This document shows positions 1 through 8,641 of a stretch of DNA of 64,000 nucleotides, in pieces. This DNA is from Emiliania huxleyi CCMP1516. Lineage: Eukaryota; Haptophyta; Isochrysidales; Noelaerhabdaceae. The notes below the pieces were generated by a model. That model saw only the letters and a program-made list of their open reading frames with translations, did not search any database and was not told the origin of the DNA. Location: positions 78,880 to 142,879 of the forward strand of contig NW_005198167.1 in NCBI RefSeq assembly GCF_000372725.1, written 5' to 3'. The position numbers and the translations under genes were made by a program. Position 1 is the first letter of the stretch. Every line of letters begins with the position of its first letter.

Positions 1-2
1 AC

Positions 3-1199
3 TTCGACACGCGGCACTGCGACATCACGGAGGTCTACACGGCGCTTCACCTGTACGCGCGCACCAAGCGCATGCACGGCGGACGTCCCTTCAAGCTCAA
101 GACCGTGGTGCTTTCGGGCGAGCTCGGCGGCCGCGGGGTCGCCTACAAGACGGCAGAGCTCGTTGCACACGGCCAATCCTCCGAACCGCTCGTGCCTAAG
201 CACCACGGGTATTTGACCGACATGTTCTACATGTTCGACGCCGTCAAGAACCGCCAGATCACGCAGCACGGCGAGCAGTCGCTCCAGAACCTCGGCCGTC
301 TCTGCGGGCTCACGACGAACGAGTTTCTCTCGAAGATGACGGACGACAAGACGCCGCCGCGCCTGTGGACGTCGCACAGCTGCTACAACGTGATCAAGAT
401 CTTCGGCCTCTGCGTCGACCAGTGGGTGCAGGTGATGCAGGTGAAGGCGGCGGACGAGTCGATGAAGGACGCCGTCATCCGCTGCATCAAGGCCGAGCCG
501 GAGCGCTTCGCCGTGCTCCACATGGTGTACGCAAAGCCGACAACCGACAAGAGGTGGGCGAAGAAGGACCTGTGGCTTCGGCAGTCACGCCTGCAGAAGA
601 AGGAGAAGCAAACTACCGAGGGGGTCCTGGCAGCGCCGGCCATGCCGATCGTTGCGCGCGGCCGCGACTTCGGGATCGGCCATGACCCCGACGTGGACGC
701 CGCGGCCGCTATCGACGCCGCGGTTGCTGCCTCCGAGCAGCAGCTTGGGCTGGGCGACGGTCGGCCGCGCCAGCGGCAGCGCGTGCACGACCCGCAGCGT
801 ATCGAGCTGCAGGACTGGCTCCGTCGCCTCGAGACGATGCTGAGGGGCGACGACGTGAAGCACACCGTCTCGGACAAGTCGCGCAACGACTATTGGAAGT
901 TCATATACAATTCCATCAGGAACAAGTGGATCAAGTCGGCCGCCGAGATCGGTGCCGAGATCCAATCCGAGTCTTACTCGGGGAAACTCGAGCAGGCCAT
1001 ACGAGTGAGCAACGCCGCTTCGGGCATCCCTCTCCCGAAGAACCCGAAAAAGACCGCAGTAGACACCGTCAGCGCAATCCGCTACGTGATCTCGCACGGC
1101 GTTCATCCCGAAGGCGGCGGTAGCTACGTGGCTCCGGCCCGGGGGCGTCGGCCGGCGGCGGCGGCGGCGGCCGCCGGTGGCGACGTCGCGATGGCGTGA
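3..1199 (+). CDS. C-terminal part of a superfamily 2 helicase-like protein (5' end outside window)
   Basis: The frame is open from the left edge, so the protein starts upstream. The segment GELGGRGVAY (about residues 40-50 of the visible part) looks like helicase motif V, and QNLGRLCGL about 50 residues later looks like motif VI (Q-x-x-G-R). A following HGYLTDMFYM stretch fits replication or recombination helicases found in large algal DNA viruses and plasmid-like elements (family knowledge from memory). The remaining 250 residues are basic, with no domain I recognise, and end in an Ala-rich tail. A viral or mobile-element origin is inference. The C-terminal half of a helicase is the most economical reading. 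The ATP-binding motifs I and II would lie outside the window. Confidence 0.5.
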   Translation, partial: FDTRHCDITEVYTALHLYARTKRMHGGRPFKLKTVVLSGELGGRGVAYKTAELVAHGQSSEPLVPKHHGYLTDMFYMFDAVKNRQITQHGEQSLQNLGRLCGLTTNEFLSKMTDDKTPPRLWTSHSCYNVIKIFGLCVDQWVQVMQVKAADESMKDAVIRCIKAEPERFAVLHMVYAKPTTDKRWAKKDLWLRQSRLQKKEKQTTEGVLAAPAMPIVARGRDFGIGHDPDVDAAAAIDAAVAASEQQLGLGDGRPRQRQRVHDPQRIELQDWLRRLETMLRGDDVKHTVSDKSRNDYWKFIYNSIRNKWIKSAAEIGAEIQSESYSGKLEQAIRVSNAASGIPLPKNPKKTAVDTVSAIRYVISHGVHPEGGGSYVAPARGRRPAAAAAAAGGDVAMA

Positions 1200-1408
1200 G
1201 CTCGGCACGCGTAACGCAGCGCCTGCCATTCACTTTCTCTGTACGGCTGTACGTGTACGTGCACTGCCGAGCAGGGAAGTGGGCGAGCGCGCGCGTGGGG
1301 AGGGTACAAAGGGCGCTCGGGTAGGGCCGGCAGCGGGGATGGTATTCTCTCTCTTATAAAGCTTTCTTCGTTTCGTGCTCCCGGTACATGCCCACACATC
1401 ACAAGAGT

Positions 1409-2740
1409 TCACAACTTCGCCACCTTCAAATCGGGCGGCCCCACGCTCGCCCCCGTCGCCGCGCACTCCGTCCCGCAGCACGGCGTCTCCGAGTTTGGCG
1501 ACACCGTCCCCGACACCGACTCGGGCGACGCGCCGACCGGCGCGCCCGCGACGACGCGCCCGCCGAAGGCCGCCGCGTGCTCCGACGTGCCCAGCCGCTG
1601 CATCTGCCACGCGCGCTTCGAGAGGATCGCGCGCGCGCGGCGGCGGCGGACGACGACGACGGCGGCGATGGTGCAGCTGGCGACGACGAAGAAGACGGCG
1701 CAGAGCGCGATCACGTGCTCGGTGACGGAGGCGACAAAGGCGGCGCGCGCGTCGCCGTACTCAGACACGAGCGGATCCTGCGCGGGGATCAGATGGTGCG
1801 ACGGGTCGAGGCTGCCGCACACGGTGTTGTTGGCGGCGGCCGACGGCTCGGGCGCGCCCGGCGCGAGCAACCAGACGGAGACAATCTTCGTCGCAAACTG
1901 CAGCCCGTCGAGCGACGCGGCGAGCGCGACGCCGACGCAGCGCGTCTCGAGGACGGCGGGCGCCGCGACGCTCAGCCGCAGCACGTCGGACGAGGCGGCG
2001 GTGAGTGTAAGCGCTTCGGACGGGAGCACCTCCTCGTTGGTGCTCACCGCGTACGCAAACGTCGGCGGCGCCGTCGCGCCGACGAGCGCGACGTCGACGC
2101 TGCTGTCGGCGGCGCCGCTGCGCACGTGCACGGTGTCGGCGGCGCCGACGGGGCCGAGCGACTCGGTCGAGGGTGGTGGGCCGAAAACGCGAGTAGGTAC
2201 GGCCGCGCGGGGCCACGGCGAGCTCATGAACGACAGGTCGGCATAGGTGAACGCGGCTGGCGCCGGCGGCGTGGCGAGCCTCTCGGTGCAGCAGAAGCGT
2301 GGCATTTCGCCAGGGGGGCCCATGCCGCCGCCAACCACGCAATAGCCGTCACAGTGATACGCCTGCTCAGCCGCCCACGCTGCGAGCGTGCGTCGCTGGA
2401 AGAGAGTGCGGAACGGTGCGGGCATCGCCGCGTGGACGATCGGCGAGGTGTTGAGCGGGTCGGTCAAGACTCGTCAAGACGGAGCAGATGTAATCGCTCG
2501 CGCTTGAGCCGACTGGGCGCAGCAGCGGCGTCGGGGAGACGCGGATGAAGTACGTCTTCCACAGTCCCTCGTCGATAGCGGCAGCACGCCAGGTCCGAGG
2601 GGTCGAGTTGACCAGGCCCGCGTTGAGAATGAAGCGGGCTATGTCGCGTGCGTCGGGACGGTCATAATACATAAAGCGTGAGTGGAACGCGTAGCGTCCG
2701 CTGTCCGATTCGTTTGGTCGTTTTTGGCGTATGCTGGTGA
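1409..2740 (-). CDS. Single-pass type I membrane protein, unknown function, frame broken once
   Basis: Reading leftward, the main open frame (2467 to 1409) has an extracellular-type domain with scattered cysteines, one hydrophobic helix (VTEHVIALCAVFFVVASC...) and then a basic stop-transfer run RRRRAR. A short cytoplasmic tail of about 70 residues ends at LKVAKL. A second frame upstream (about 2740 to 2470) reads like the N-terminal continuation and includes RFMYYDRPDARDIARF. The frames are separated by an imperfect 10-bp tandem duplication at 2463-2482; removing one copy joins them in frame at CSVLTDPLNTSP. The gene is convergent with nothing and lies just 3' of a kelch gene. The true start is not resolved. 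It could be a pseudogene, a sequencing error or a recent indel. No family recognised. Confidence 0.5.
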
Positions 2741-2842
2741 CCCAGCACTCGTTTTCTTTCCCTGTCACCTCAAAAGGAAGGGCGCACTCGCGCAGCACAC
2801 CCAGCCCACTCCGTGGGGCTAGCACGCAACAGACAACGGTGA

Positions 2843-3952
2843 CTACATCAAGAGGGCGAAAGCCTTCATCCGCGCCGTCGCCATCGGAGCCATCGCCTCC
2901 CACGCGCCGACTGCCGGGTCGTACCGCTCCACCGAGCTGAGGCGATGGTCGTGGCCACGCCCGCCAGCAGCGTACAGCTTGCCGTCGAGCACGGCCACGG
3001 CGTGAGCATACCGCGCCTCCGCCATCGGCGCCACCGCCTCCCACGCGTTCGTCACGGGGTCGTACCGCTCCACCGAGCTGATGAGGCGATGGTGGCCGCC
3101 GTCGTAGTTCTGGCCTCCCATGGCGTACAGCTTGCCGTCGAGCACCGCCACGGCGTGATCAAACCGTTCCTCCCCCATTGGCGCCACCGCCTCCCACGCA
3201 TTGGCAACCGGGTCGTACCGCTCCACCGAGCTGAGGAAGCCGTCGTCTTCGTTCAAGCCGCCCACCGCGTACAGCTTGCCGTCCAACACCGCCACACCAT
3301 GGTCGCTCCGCGCCTCCGCCATCGGAGCCACCGCCTCCCACGCGCCCACTGCCGGGTCGTACCGCTCCACCGAGCTGAGGGGGCCGTCGTCGTCGCCCTT
3401 GTAGCCTCCCAGAGCGTACAGCTTGCCGTCGAGCACCGCCATGCCGTGAGAATGCCGCGCCTCTGCCATCGGCGCCACTGCTTCCCACGCTTTCGCTGCC
3501 GGATCGTACCGCTCGACCGAGCTGAGGAAGCCATTGCTGTACCCGCCCACAGCATACAGCTTGCCGTCGAGCACCTCCATGCCGACATCCCTTCGTGCCG
3601 TCGGCATCGGCGCCACAGCCTCCTCCTCCCACTCATTCGTTGACGGGTCGTACCGCTCCAGCGAGTTGAGGCGCTCGCCACCGCGTTGGCCGCCGATCAC
3701 GAGCACGCGCGGCCTCTTGCGCTTCTTCAGCGTCTCCTTCCAGCCGCGGCGCCACGCGCGGCACGTCCCCTTGACGGCGTGCTCCGTGGTCGGCAGCTGG
3801 GCGAGGATGTGCGGGGCGAGGTCCGGCGAGAGGAGGACCTCGGAGAGCACCCACTCGGGCTGCTCCACGAGCCGAGCGGCGTGCTCCTCCGCCACGCGCA
3901 GCGCGGCGTCGCTCGCGCCCGCCTGCGCCTCGATGATGGCGCACAGCTGCTC
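2843..3952 (-). CDS. F-box-like/kelch-repeat protein, copy 1
   Basis: After a short alpha-helical lead (EQLCAIIEAQA...), an F-box-like segment, LLSPDLAPHILAQLPTTEHA, is followed by CRAWRRGWKETL. Six kelch repeats then follow with the signature V(L)DGKLYAVGG and SSVERYDP..AWEAVAPM. Such proteins form a six-bladed beta-propeller and often serve as substrate adaptors of SCF ubiquitin ligases (family knowledge). The frame continues upstream into a Thr-His repeat that is merely the translated GT/CA microsatellite. GTGAGT sits just before it on the coding strand, so the microsatellite is probably intronic and the first exon lies further right, not identified. A paralogue lies at 6773-7945, with the F-box segment nearly identical. 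Confidence 0.8.
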   Translation of the reverse strand, partial: EQLCAIIEAQAGASDAALRVAEEHAARLVEQPEWVLSEVLLSPDLAPHILAQLPTTEHAVKGTCRAWRRGWKETLKKRKRPRVLVIGGQRGGERLNSLERYDPSTNEWEEEAVAPMPTARRDVGMEVLDGKLYAVGGYSNGFLSSVERYDPAAKAWEAVAPMAEARHSHGMAVLDGKLYALGGYKGDDDGPLSSVERYDPAVGAWEAVAPMAEARSDHGVAVLDGKLYAVGGLNEDDGFLSSVERYDPVANAWEAVAPMGEERFDHAVAVLDGKLYAMGGQNYDGGHHRLISSVERYDPVTNAWEAVAPMAEARYAHAVAVLDGKLYAAGGRGHDHRLSSVERYDPAVGAWEAMAPMATARMKAFALLM

Positions 3953-3956
3953 GTGC

Positions 3957-3960
<4 letters not shown>

Positions 3961-4026
<66 letters not shown>
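3961..4026. repeat. (GT)n microsatellite
   Basis: About 33 uninterrupted GT units. On the minus strand it is CA and lies between the recognisable kelch gene and a GTGAGT, so it is probably inside the first intron of that gene. Confidence 0.95.
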
Positions 4027-4027
<1 letters not shown>

Positions 4028-4186
4028 ACTCACGCCCCCAACCGATGGCCTGCTGACGGGGTTTGCGATGAGGAGCGATCCGAACGTGGTATTCGGGTGA
4101 TTAGATCACCACCGCCGAAGGAAGCGCAAGCGCTTGGAGCAAGGGAACTGCCACGTATGGGTCCCAGACTAGCACCCCACCTCGCG

Positions 4187-4268
4187 GGCCGATGTTCTGG
4201 CCCAGCGAGGCTGCTGCGGAGCACTCGGGGCCGATGTTCTGGCCCAGCGAGGCCGCTGCGGGGCTTTT
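4187..4268. repeat. Two-copy 42-bp tandem repeat
   Basis: GGCCGATGTTCTGGCCCAGC occurs at 4187 and again at 4229, with the following GAGGCTGCTGCGG also repeated. Downstream, to about 4430, is lower-GC DNA with no gene that I can support. Confidence 0.8.
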
Positions 4269-4513
4269 TGAGAACCCACCGCACTGGCCCTTCTCCTGTA
4301 GATATTTTCCCAAAATATGGGCAAAAACAGGGGCTCCATGGCTCAGACTGGACTCCTCTTGGTCCCTTCTGATGCCCTAGGCCACACCTGGGCCTTACCT
4401 GGGGCTCTGGGGGGCGGGCAGGGTTGCCCCAGGGAAGAATTCTTGTTGCGATACTCCATCGACCTTGCCGCAGTTTCTCTCTCCGCTCCAGCCATTCTAC
4501 AGCCACACCAGCC

Positions 4514-5637
4514 ATGAGCATCGCATCGCTCCTGGCGGTCGCCACGATTGCATACACCAGCTCGGATCTCGAGAGCGGCTCGGACCTGTACGTGAGCACG
4601 CCGCACGGCCTTTGGCTGAAGAAGTGCGTGCACGCCATCCCGGAAAACGCACGCGTGCATGAGCACGCAGACGGATTGATGGTGCATCTCTTGGAGTCGG
4701 GATCGGCGTACCTCATTTCACACGACAAGGAGTGCGAGGCCGAGGCCGAGGGGATGGCTCGGCAGCGGCGAGAGACGAACCAGTGGCAGGACGACACCGG
4801 CTTCCGCCACGAAGGCCTTTTGAACTTCACCGCAATTTACACCGCGCCTGAGGAGTACCCACCCGACGAGGGACAGCTGCTGTACTACTTCATTGGCCTC
4901 GAAAACTCGCACGGGCCACTCACGATCGTGCAGCCGGTGGTCCGGTCGACAAGACTGGCCATCACCCCGACGGGTGGTCCATGGCGCCTTGGAATTGCTG
5001 CCCGAAGGGTCAGTCGCTCCACGGGAAGACCGTGCCGACCACGCCGGGCGTGCCCATCAACACGTGTCTCCTCGTCTGCATGTATCGATCCGTGACCCCC
5101 GACGCCGGGTCCGAGCGAGTGTCTAACAACACGTGCTCAATCGAGCTGTTGAGGCCGGCCAGCTCGGGAATCACGGATCCGTCGCCCTTGCGCGCATGCT
5201 CCTTAGGCCGTTTGTGTTACCTCTCAATTGCTCTAGTTCATCTCCTTTACGATACGGCGGAATTGCTCTCAGTGAGTTACGTATGCGCCGCCACTTGTGC
5301 ACATCAACACATCTACACGACCGCGGACGGAAAAGTCGAGATCGGGATGGAGCGCCTGGCCGAGGGCCCTCCCGCTAAGTCGTCGTTCACGGTACCGCTC
5401 CTGAAGCGTGACTGGACGTACGCTGTCGCCACGCTGGAGACGTACAAACAGAAAGATTGCGCCTCGACGACGAGCCGCCCGTTCCACTTCACCGACATGA
5501 AGCTGTCGGATTCCGGGGGGCCGGTCACCCCAAAGTGGTTTGCCGGCATGAAGCAGACGGCGTGCAAGGGGGGAGCAACGATTCATGGGCCGTCATCGGT
5601 CGACCTCTACGGCGCCAAGATGCCCGAGTCGGCTTGA
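4514..5637 (+). CDS. Small secreted protein of unknown function, two or more exons
   Basis: ATG at 4514 gives a short hydrophobic leader (MSIASLLAVATIAYTSS), which fits secretion. The first frame continues to LLYYFIGLENSHGPLTIVQPVV at about 4940. The protein then resumes in another frame as DKTGHHPDGWSMAPWNCCPK and later as FHFTDMKLSDSGGPVTPKWF, ending at 5637. A tryptophan-rich core followed by YAVATLETYKQKDC resembles a lectin-like family of secreted proteins I have seen in fungi and protists, but I cannot name it. The change of frame near 4940 has no room for an ordinary intron, so it is a frameshift in the gene or in the sequence. A further intron is likely between about 5100 and 5290. 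The gene sits between the two kelch paralogues. Confidence 0.5.
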
Positions 5638-6772
5638 GTGATTTGTCTCATTCCACACAGTAGCTTTGGGCCTATAGCTCTCCACTGCGAACTGTACGTA
5701 CATGCAGATGTGCATGTGCATGTGCATGTTTGGACACACGCCGGCGGGCGCTAGAGGCGAGCGGCAGCATTTTTCTAGCCGCATAGTGTGCACCGGCGCG
5801 CAGCGCCGAGGAAAATTTTAAGAAACATGCTAAAAGCTAGGCGCTGGCCTCCGAGTACAGACGCGAGACGGCCAAAGTGGTAAAAGTCGCACTCTCCCCT
5901 GACCCGATCAAAAGCGTAAAAGCACGCGAGGCTCCAGAAACCTAAGAAACCCTCAGTGCTCAGACGTGTTAAACTCGGACCGCTTAATTAAAAAGTGGGT
6001 AGACGTGTCACTCTTCTTTTTTGGAACATCAATCGGCTTGCCGTTCGCCCCCCCTCCCCCCCAATCTTCTGCATTCACGATTCACTTCTAGATACTGGCG
6101 GTGTGGAGGGTGAGTTGACCAAGGGGTTGTGCGCCGGGCCCTCCTGCTCGGCCCCAGCCGGTAGATAAGTCTTGTCATCAACAGAGTAGATGGATCTGAC
6201 CTCGGGGCCGATGTGACCAAGCGCTGGTAGCGTGATTTTACCTCACACCCATGTCTCACAGTGTGCCGGCAGTCGCCGAGCAGTGTCGCTCACACAAGCC
6301 GCAGCACAAGTGACTGAGGGCCAGTGAGGGCGAGCCCATCGCTGTCACAGCTGTGGCAGCCGCACAGTAGGCTGTGTGAACTGTGCAGAGTGTGTGAGCA
6401 GCAGAGGAGCTGCTCTCCAGGCTTCAGGCGCAAAGAGCTGCATGCCACCGAAAGCGCTGTCGAGGTTCGCCGAGCGCGACGAAATCGGGGGACACCGTCA
6501 CCGACGAGCGCGTTCGAGTATTCACTCCGGACAAAGACGGCGACACGCACACGAGCTGCGGCCGTGTCGCCGTCATAGCGGCGAGGCGCGGGACCGTCTG
6601 TGGCGAAGTGGGTCGCGTCCCTCGATTTCCGTCAACCCAGCATCCACATCCACATATTTTTGGCGGGGTTTGCACGCGAGACTTTTTGCAACTACGTAGT
6701 CTTCCGCGCGGTTTACATATATCATATAATTCCAACTTCGTCGTGTGTTGTGTGCGAGCCCGAAATAGCCGT
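5638..6772. other. Intergenic region, no gene supported
   Basis: I see no convincing coding frame. There is a short GTGCAT/GTGCATG repeat near 5709-5732, an AT-richer stretch at 5800-6010, and a CT-rich stretch at 6045-6062. The right end is the 3' flank of the second kelch gene. Confidence 0.6.
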
Positions 6773-7945
6773 CTACATCAAGACAGCTACGGGATAGGCC
6801 CGCGCCGTCGTCAGCGGCGCCACCGCCTCCCACGTGTTCGCTGCCGCTGCCGGGTCGTACCGCTCCACCGAGCTAAGGAAGTCGTCGTCATTCTCGCCGC
6901 TCACAGCGTACAGCTTGCCGTCGAGCACTGCCACGGTGAGCTTATACCGCGCCAACGCCATCGGCGCCACCGCCTCCCACACATCCAAGGCCGGGTCGTA
7001 CCGCTCCACTGAGCTGAGGACGCCGTTGTTGAAGCCGCCGTGCCCGCCCACCGCGTACAGCTTGCCGTCGACCACCGCCATGGCGAGATCGTCCCGCGCC
7101 TCCGCCATCGGCGCCACCTCCTCCCACGCGTTCGTCGCCGGGTCGTACCGCTCGACCGAGCTGAGGCAGCCACCGTCGTACCCGCCCACAGCGTACAGCT
7201 TGCCGTCGAGCACCGCCACGGCGAGATCCTGCCGCGCTGTCGCCATTGGCGCCACCGCCTCCCACGCGTTCGCAGCCAAGTCGTACCGCTCCACCGAGCT
7301 GGAAGTTGCGCCGTCAGCCTCGCTCTGGCCGCCCACCGCGTAGAGCTTGCCATCGAGCACCGCCGTGTCGACATAGCTTCGTGCCGTTAGCATCGGCGCC
7401 ACAGCCTCCTCCTCCCACTCATTCGTTGACGGGTCGTACCGCTCCAGCGAGTTGAGGATCTCGCCATCGCTGCCTTTGCCGCCGATCACAAGCACGCGCG
7501 GCCTCTTGCGCTTCTTCAGCGTCTCCTTCCAGCCGCGGCGCCACGCGCGGCACGTCCCCTTGACGGCGTGCTCCGTGGTCGGCAGCTGGGCGAGGATGTG
7601 CGGGGCGAGGTCCGGCGAGAGGAGGACCTCGGAGAGCACCCACTCGGGCTGCTCCGCGAGCCGAGCGGCGTGCTCCTCCGCCACGCGCATTGCGGCGGCG
7701 CTCCAGAGAGGCGCCTGCTCGTCGATGAAGGCGACGAGCTGCTCTGGCGAGAGGCCCGAGAGGCGGGCGCCGATGCGGTGGGAGGCCTTCGGTGCGGCGC
7801 GCGCTGAAGGTGAAGGTGCTGACACGCATGTTTTCTTTTTTACAGGAGCGCCGCTCTTTTTGTGAGCCGAGGTAGATGGTAAACAAAAAAGAGAAACCTC
7901 AGCATAAAGAAATGAAGCCGGCTGCACGATGGCCTCCCACCGCAT
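6773..7945 (-). CDS. F-box-like/kelch-repeat protein, copy 2
   Basis: The architecture matches the copy at 2843-3952. An N-terminal helix carries LSGLSPEQLVAFIDEQAP. An F-box-like segment (LLSPDLAPHILAQL to CRAWRRGWKETLKK) follows, and then six kelch blades with LDGKLYAVGG. The F-box region is almost identical to copy 1 while the blades differ, as expected for an old duplication under conversion or selection for a conserved partner (probably a Skp1-type ubiquitin ligase subunit, inference). The in-frame ATG at 7945 lies inside an inverted copy of the gene's own 5' end, so the true start may be elsewhere. Blade 1 directly follows KRKRPRVLVIGG. Confidence 0.8.
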   Translation of the reverse strand: MRWEAIVQPASFLYAEVSLFCLPSTSAHKKSGAPVKKKTCVSAPSPSARAAPKASHRIGARLSGLSPEQLVAFIDEQAPLWSAAAMRVAEEHAARLAEQPEWVLSEVLLSPDLAPHILAQLPTTEHAVKGTCRAWRRGWKETLKKRKRPRVLVIGGKGSDGEILNSLERYDPSTNEWEEEAVAPMLTARSYVDTAVLDGKLYAVGGQSEADGATSSSVERYDLAANAWEAVAPMATARQDLAVAVLDGKLYAVGGYDGGCLSSVERYDPATNAWEEVAPMAEARDDLAMAVVDGKLYAVGGHGGFNNGVLSSVERYDPALDVWEAVAPMALARYKLTVAVLDGKLYAVSGENDDDFLSSVERYDPAAAANTWEAVAPLTTARAYPVAVLM

Positions 7946-8016
7946 CGGCGCCCCCGCCCGCCCGCCTCTCGGGCCTCTCGCCAGAGCAATTCGTCGCCTT
8001 CATCGACGAGCGGGCC
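7711..8016. repeat. Inverted repeat made of the kelch gene 5' end
   Basis: The 7711-7790 stretch (5' coding region of kelch copy 2, minus strand) reappears inverted at about 7929-8016. On the plus strand that copy encodes ARLSGLSPEQFVAFIDERA. The arms are about 80 bp, with a spacer near 140 bp. The plus-strand copy is followed by GTGCGCCC, which could be a splice donor. It looks like the start of a third, divergently oriented kelch paralogue that is now truncated. Confidence 0.8.
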
Positions 8017-8215
8017 CAGGTGCGCCCTCTGGAATATCTAGGAGAAGGAATTTCGTTTCTAGCTTCTAGGCTTCTAGCCGAGAGTTTCCTGGGCTCGATT
8101 CAAGTCTTCTTGGAGCGGCCAGCCCCCCCGCCCCAAAACTGGTAGAAAAGGACGGGCTGACCACACACACACGCGCAGCGCGAAGGAGAGCGATCCGTTG
8201 CCTCGCTCGCTCGCC

Positions 8216-8548
8216 CTAGAGGCCGAGCCAAGCCGCCAGCTGCCTCCGGACCGCCTTGCGCGCTGCAACCACCGAGGGCTGGTCGGTGGGCAGCGACGGG
8301 TGCGTCCAAGCGTGGTGGGAGGCGCCCGAGACGAGCAGCGCGGGCAGCTCCGGCGAGAGGGACGCGAGGATGGAGAGGCCGTGCCACGGGTCCACGTCGC
8401 CTAACGCGCAGCGGTGCCACATCAAGAGGGGAGCCCCTAGGGCTAAGCAGTGCGCGAGCCCACCCGACTTCAGGCGAGGCGTCGGCTGCATCACGCGGAG
8501 GTCGACGGGGCGCCGGGCGCCTCGAAGGTGTCCTTCAGCAGGTCCCAC
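8216..8548 (-). pseudogene. C-terminal fragment of a serine carboxypeptidase S28 (prolyl carboxypeptidase type)
   Basis: The frame contains LGDVDPWHGLSIL and, 25 residues on, LLVSGASHHAWTHPSLP. These match the S28 C-terminus, where the Asp of DPW and the His of ASHH are catalytic. It ends normally in a basic amphipathic helix, ARKAVRRQLAAWLGL. The nucleophile Ser region and the rest of the enzyme are not visible. The next gene upstream on this strand is an unrelated acyl hydrolase ending at 8642. A short segment at about 8540-8600, reading GDWIVDDAWDLLKDTFEAP in another frame, may be an additional exon. Either a degraded gene copy or exons I could not link. Confidence 0.6.
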
Positions 8549-8641
8549 GCGTCGTCGACGATCCAGTCGCCTGCTCGCGGGAGCGCGCGGGTGACGTATG
8601 TGGGTGTGTGCTAAGGCGTGTGCTAGTGTGTGGGGCGCGTG

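Noticed and set aside
3961-4026. Thr-His repeat as a real protein N-terminus
   Set aside because: It is simply the translated microsatellite. GTGAGT before it and the paralogue's sequence show that the coding part begins after it.
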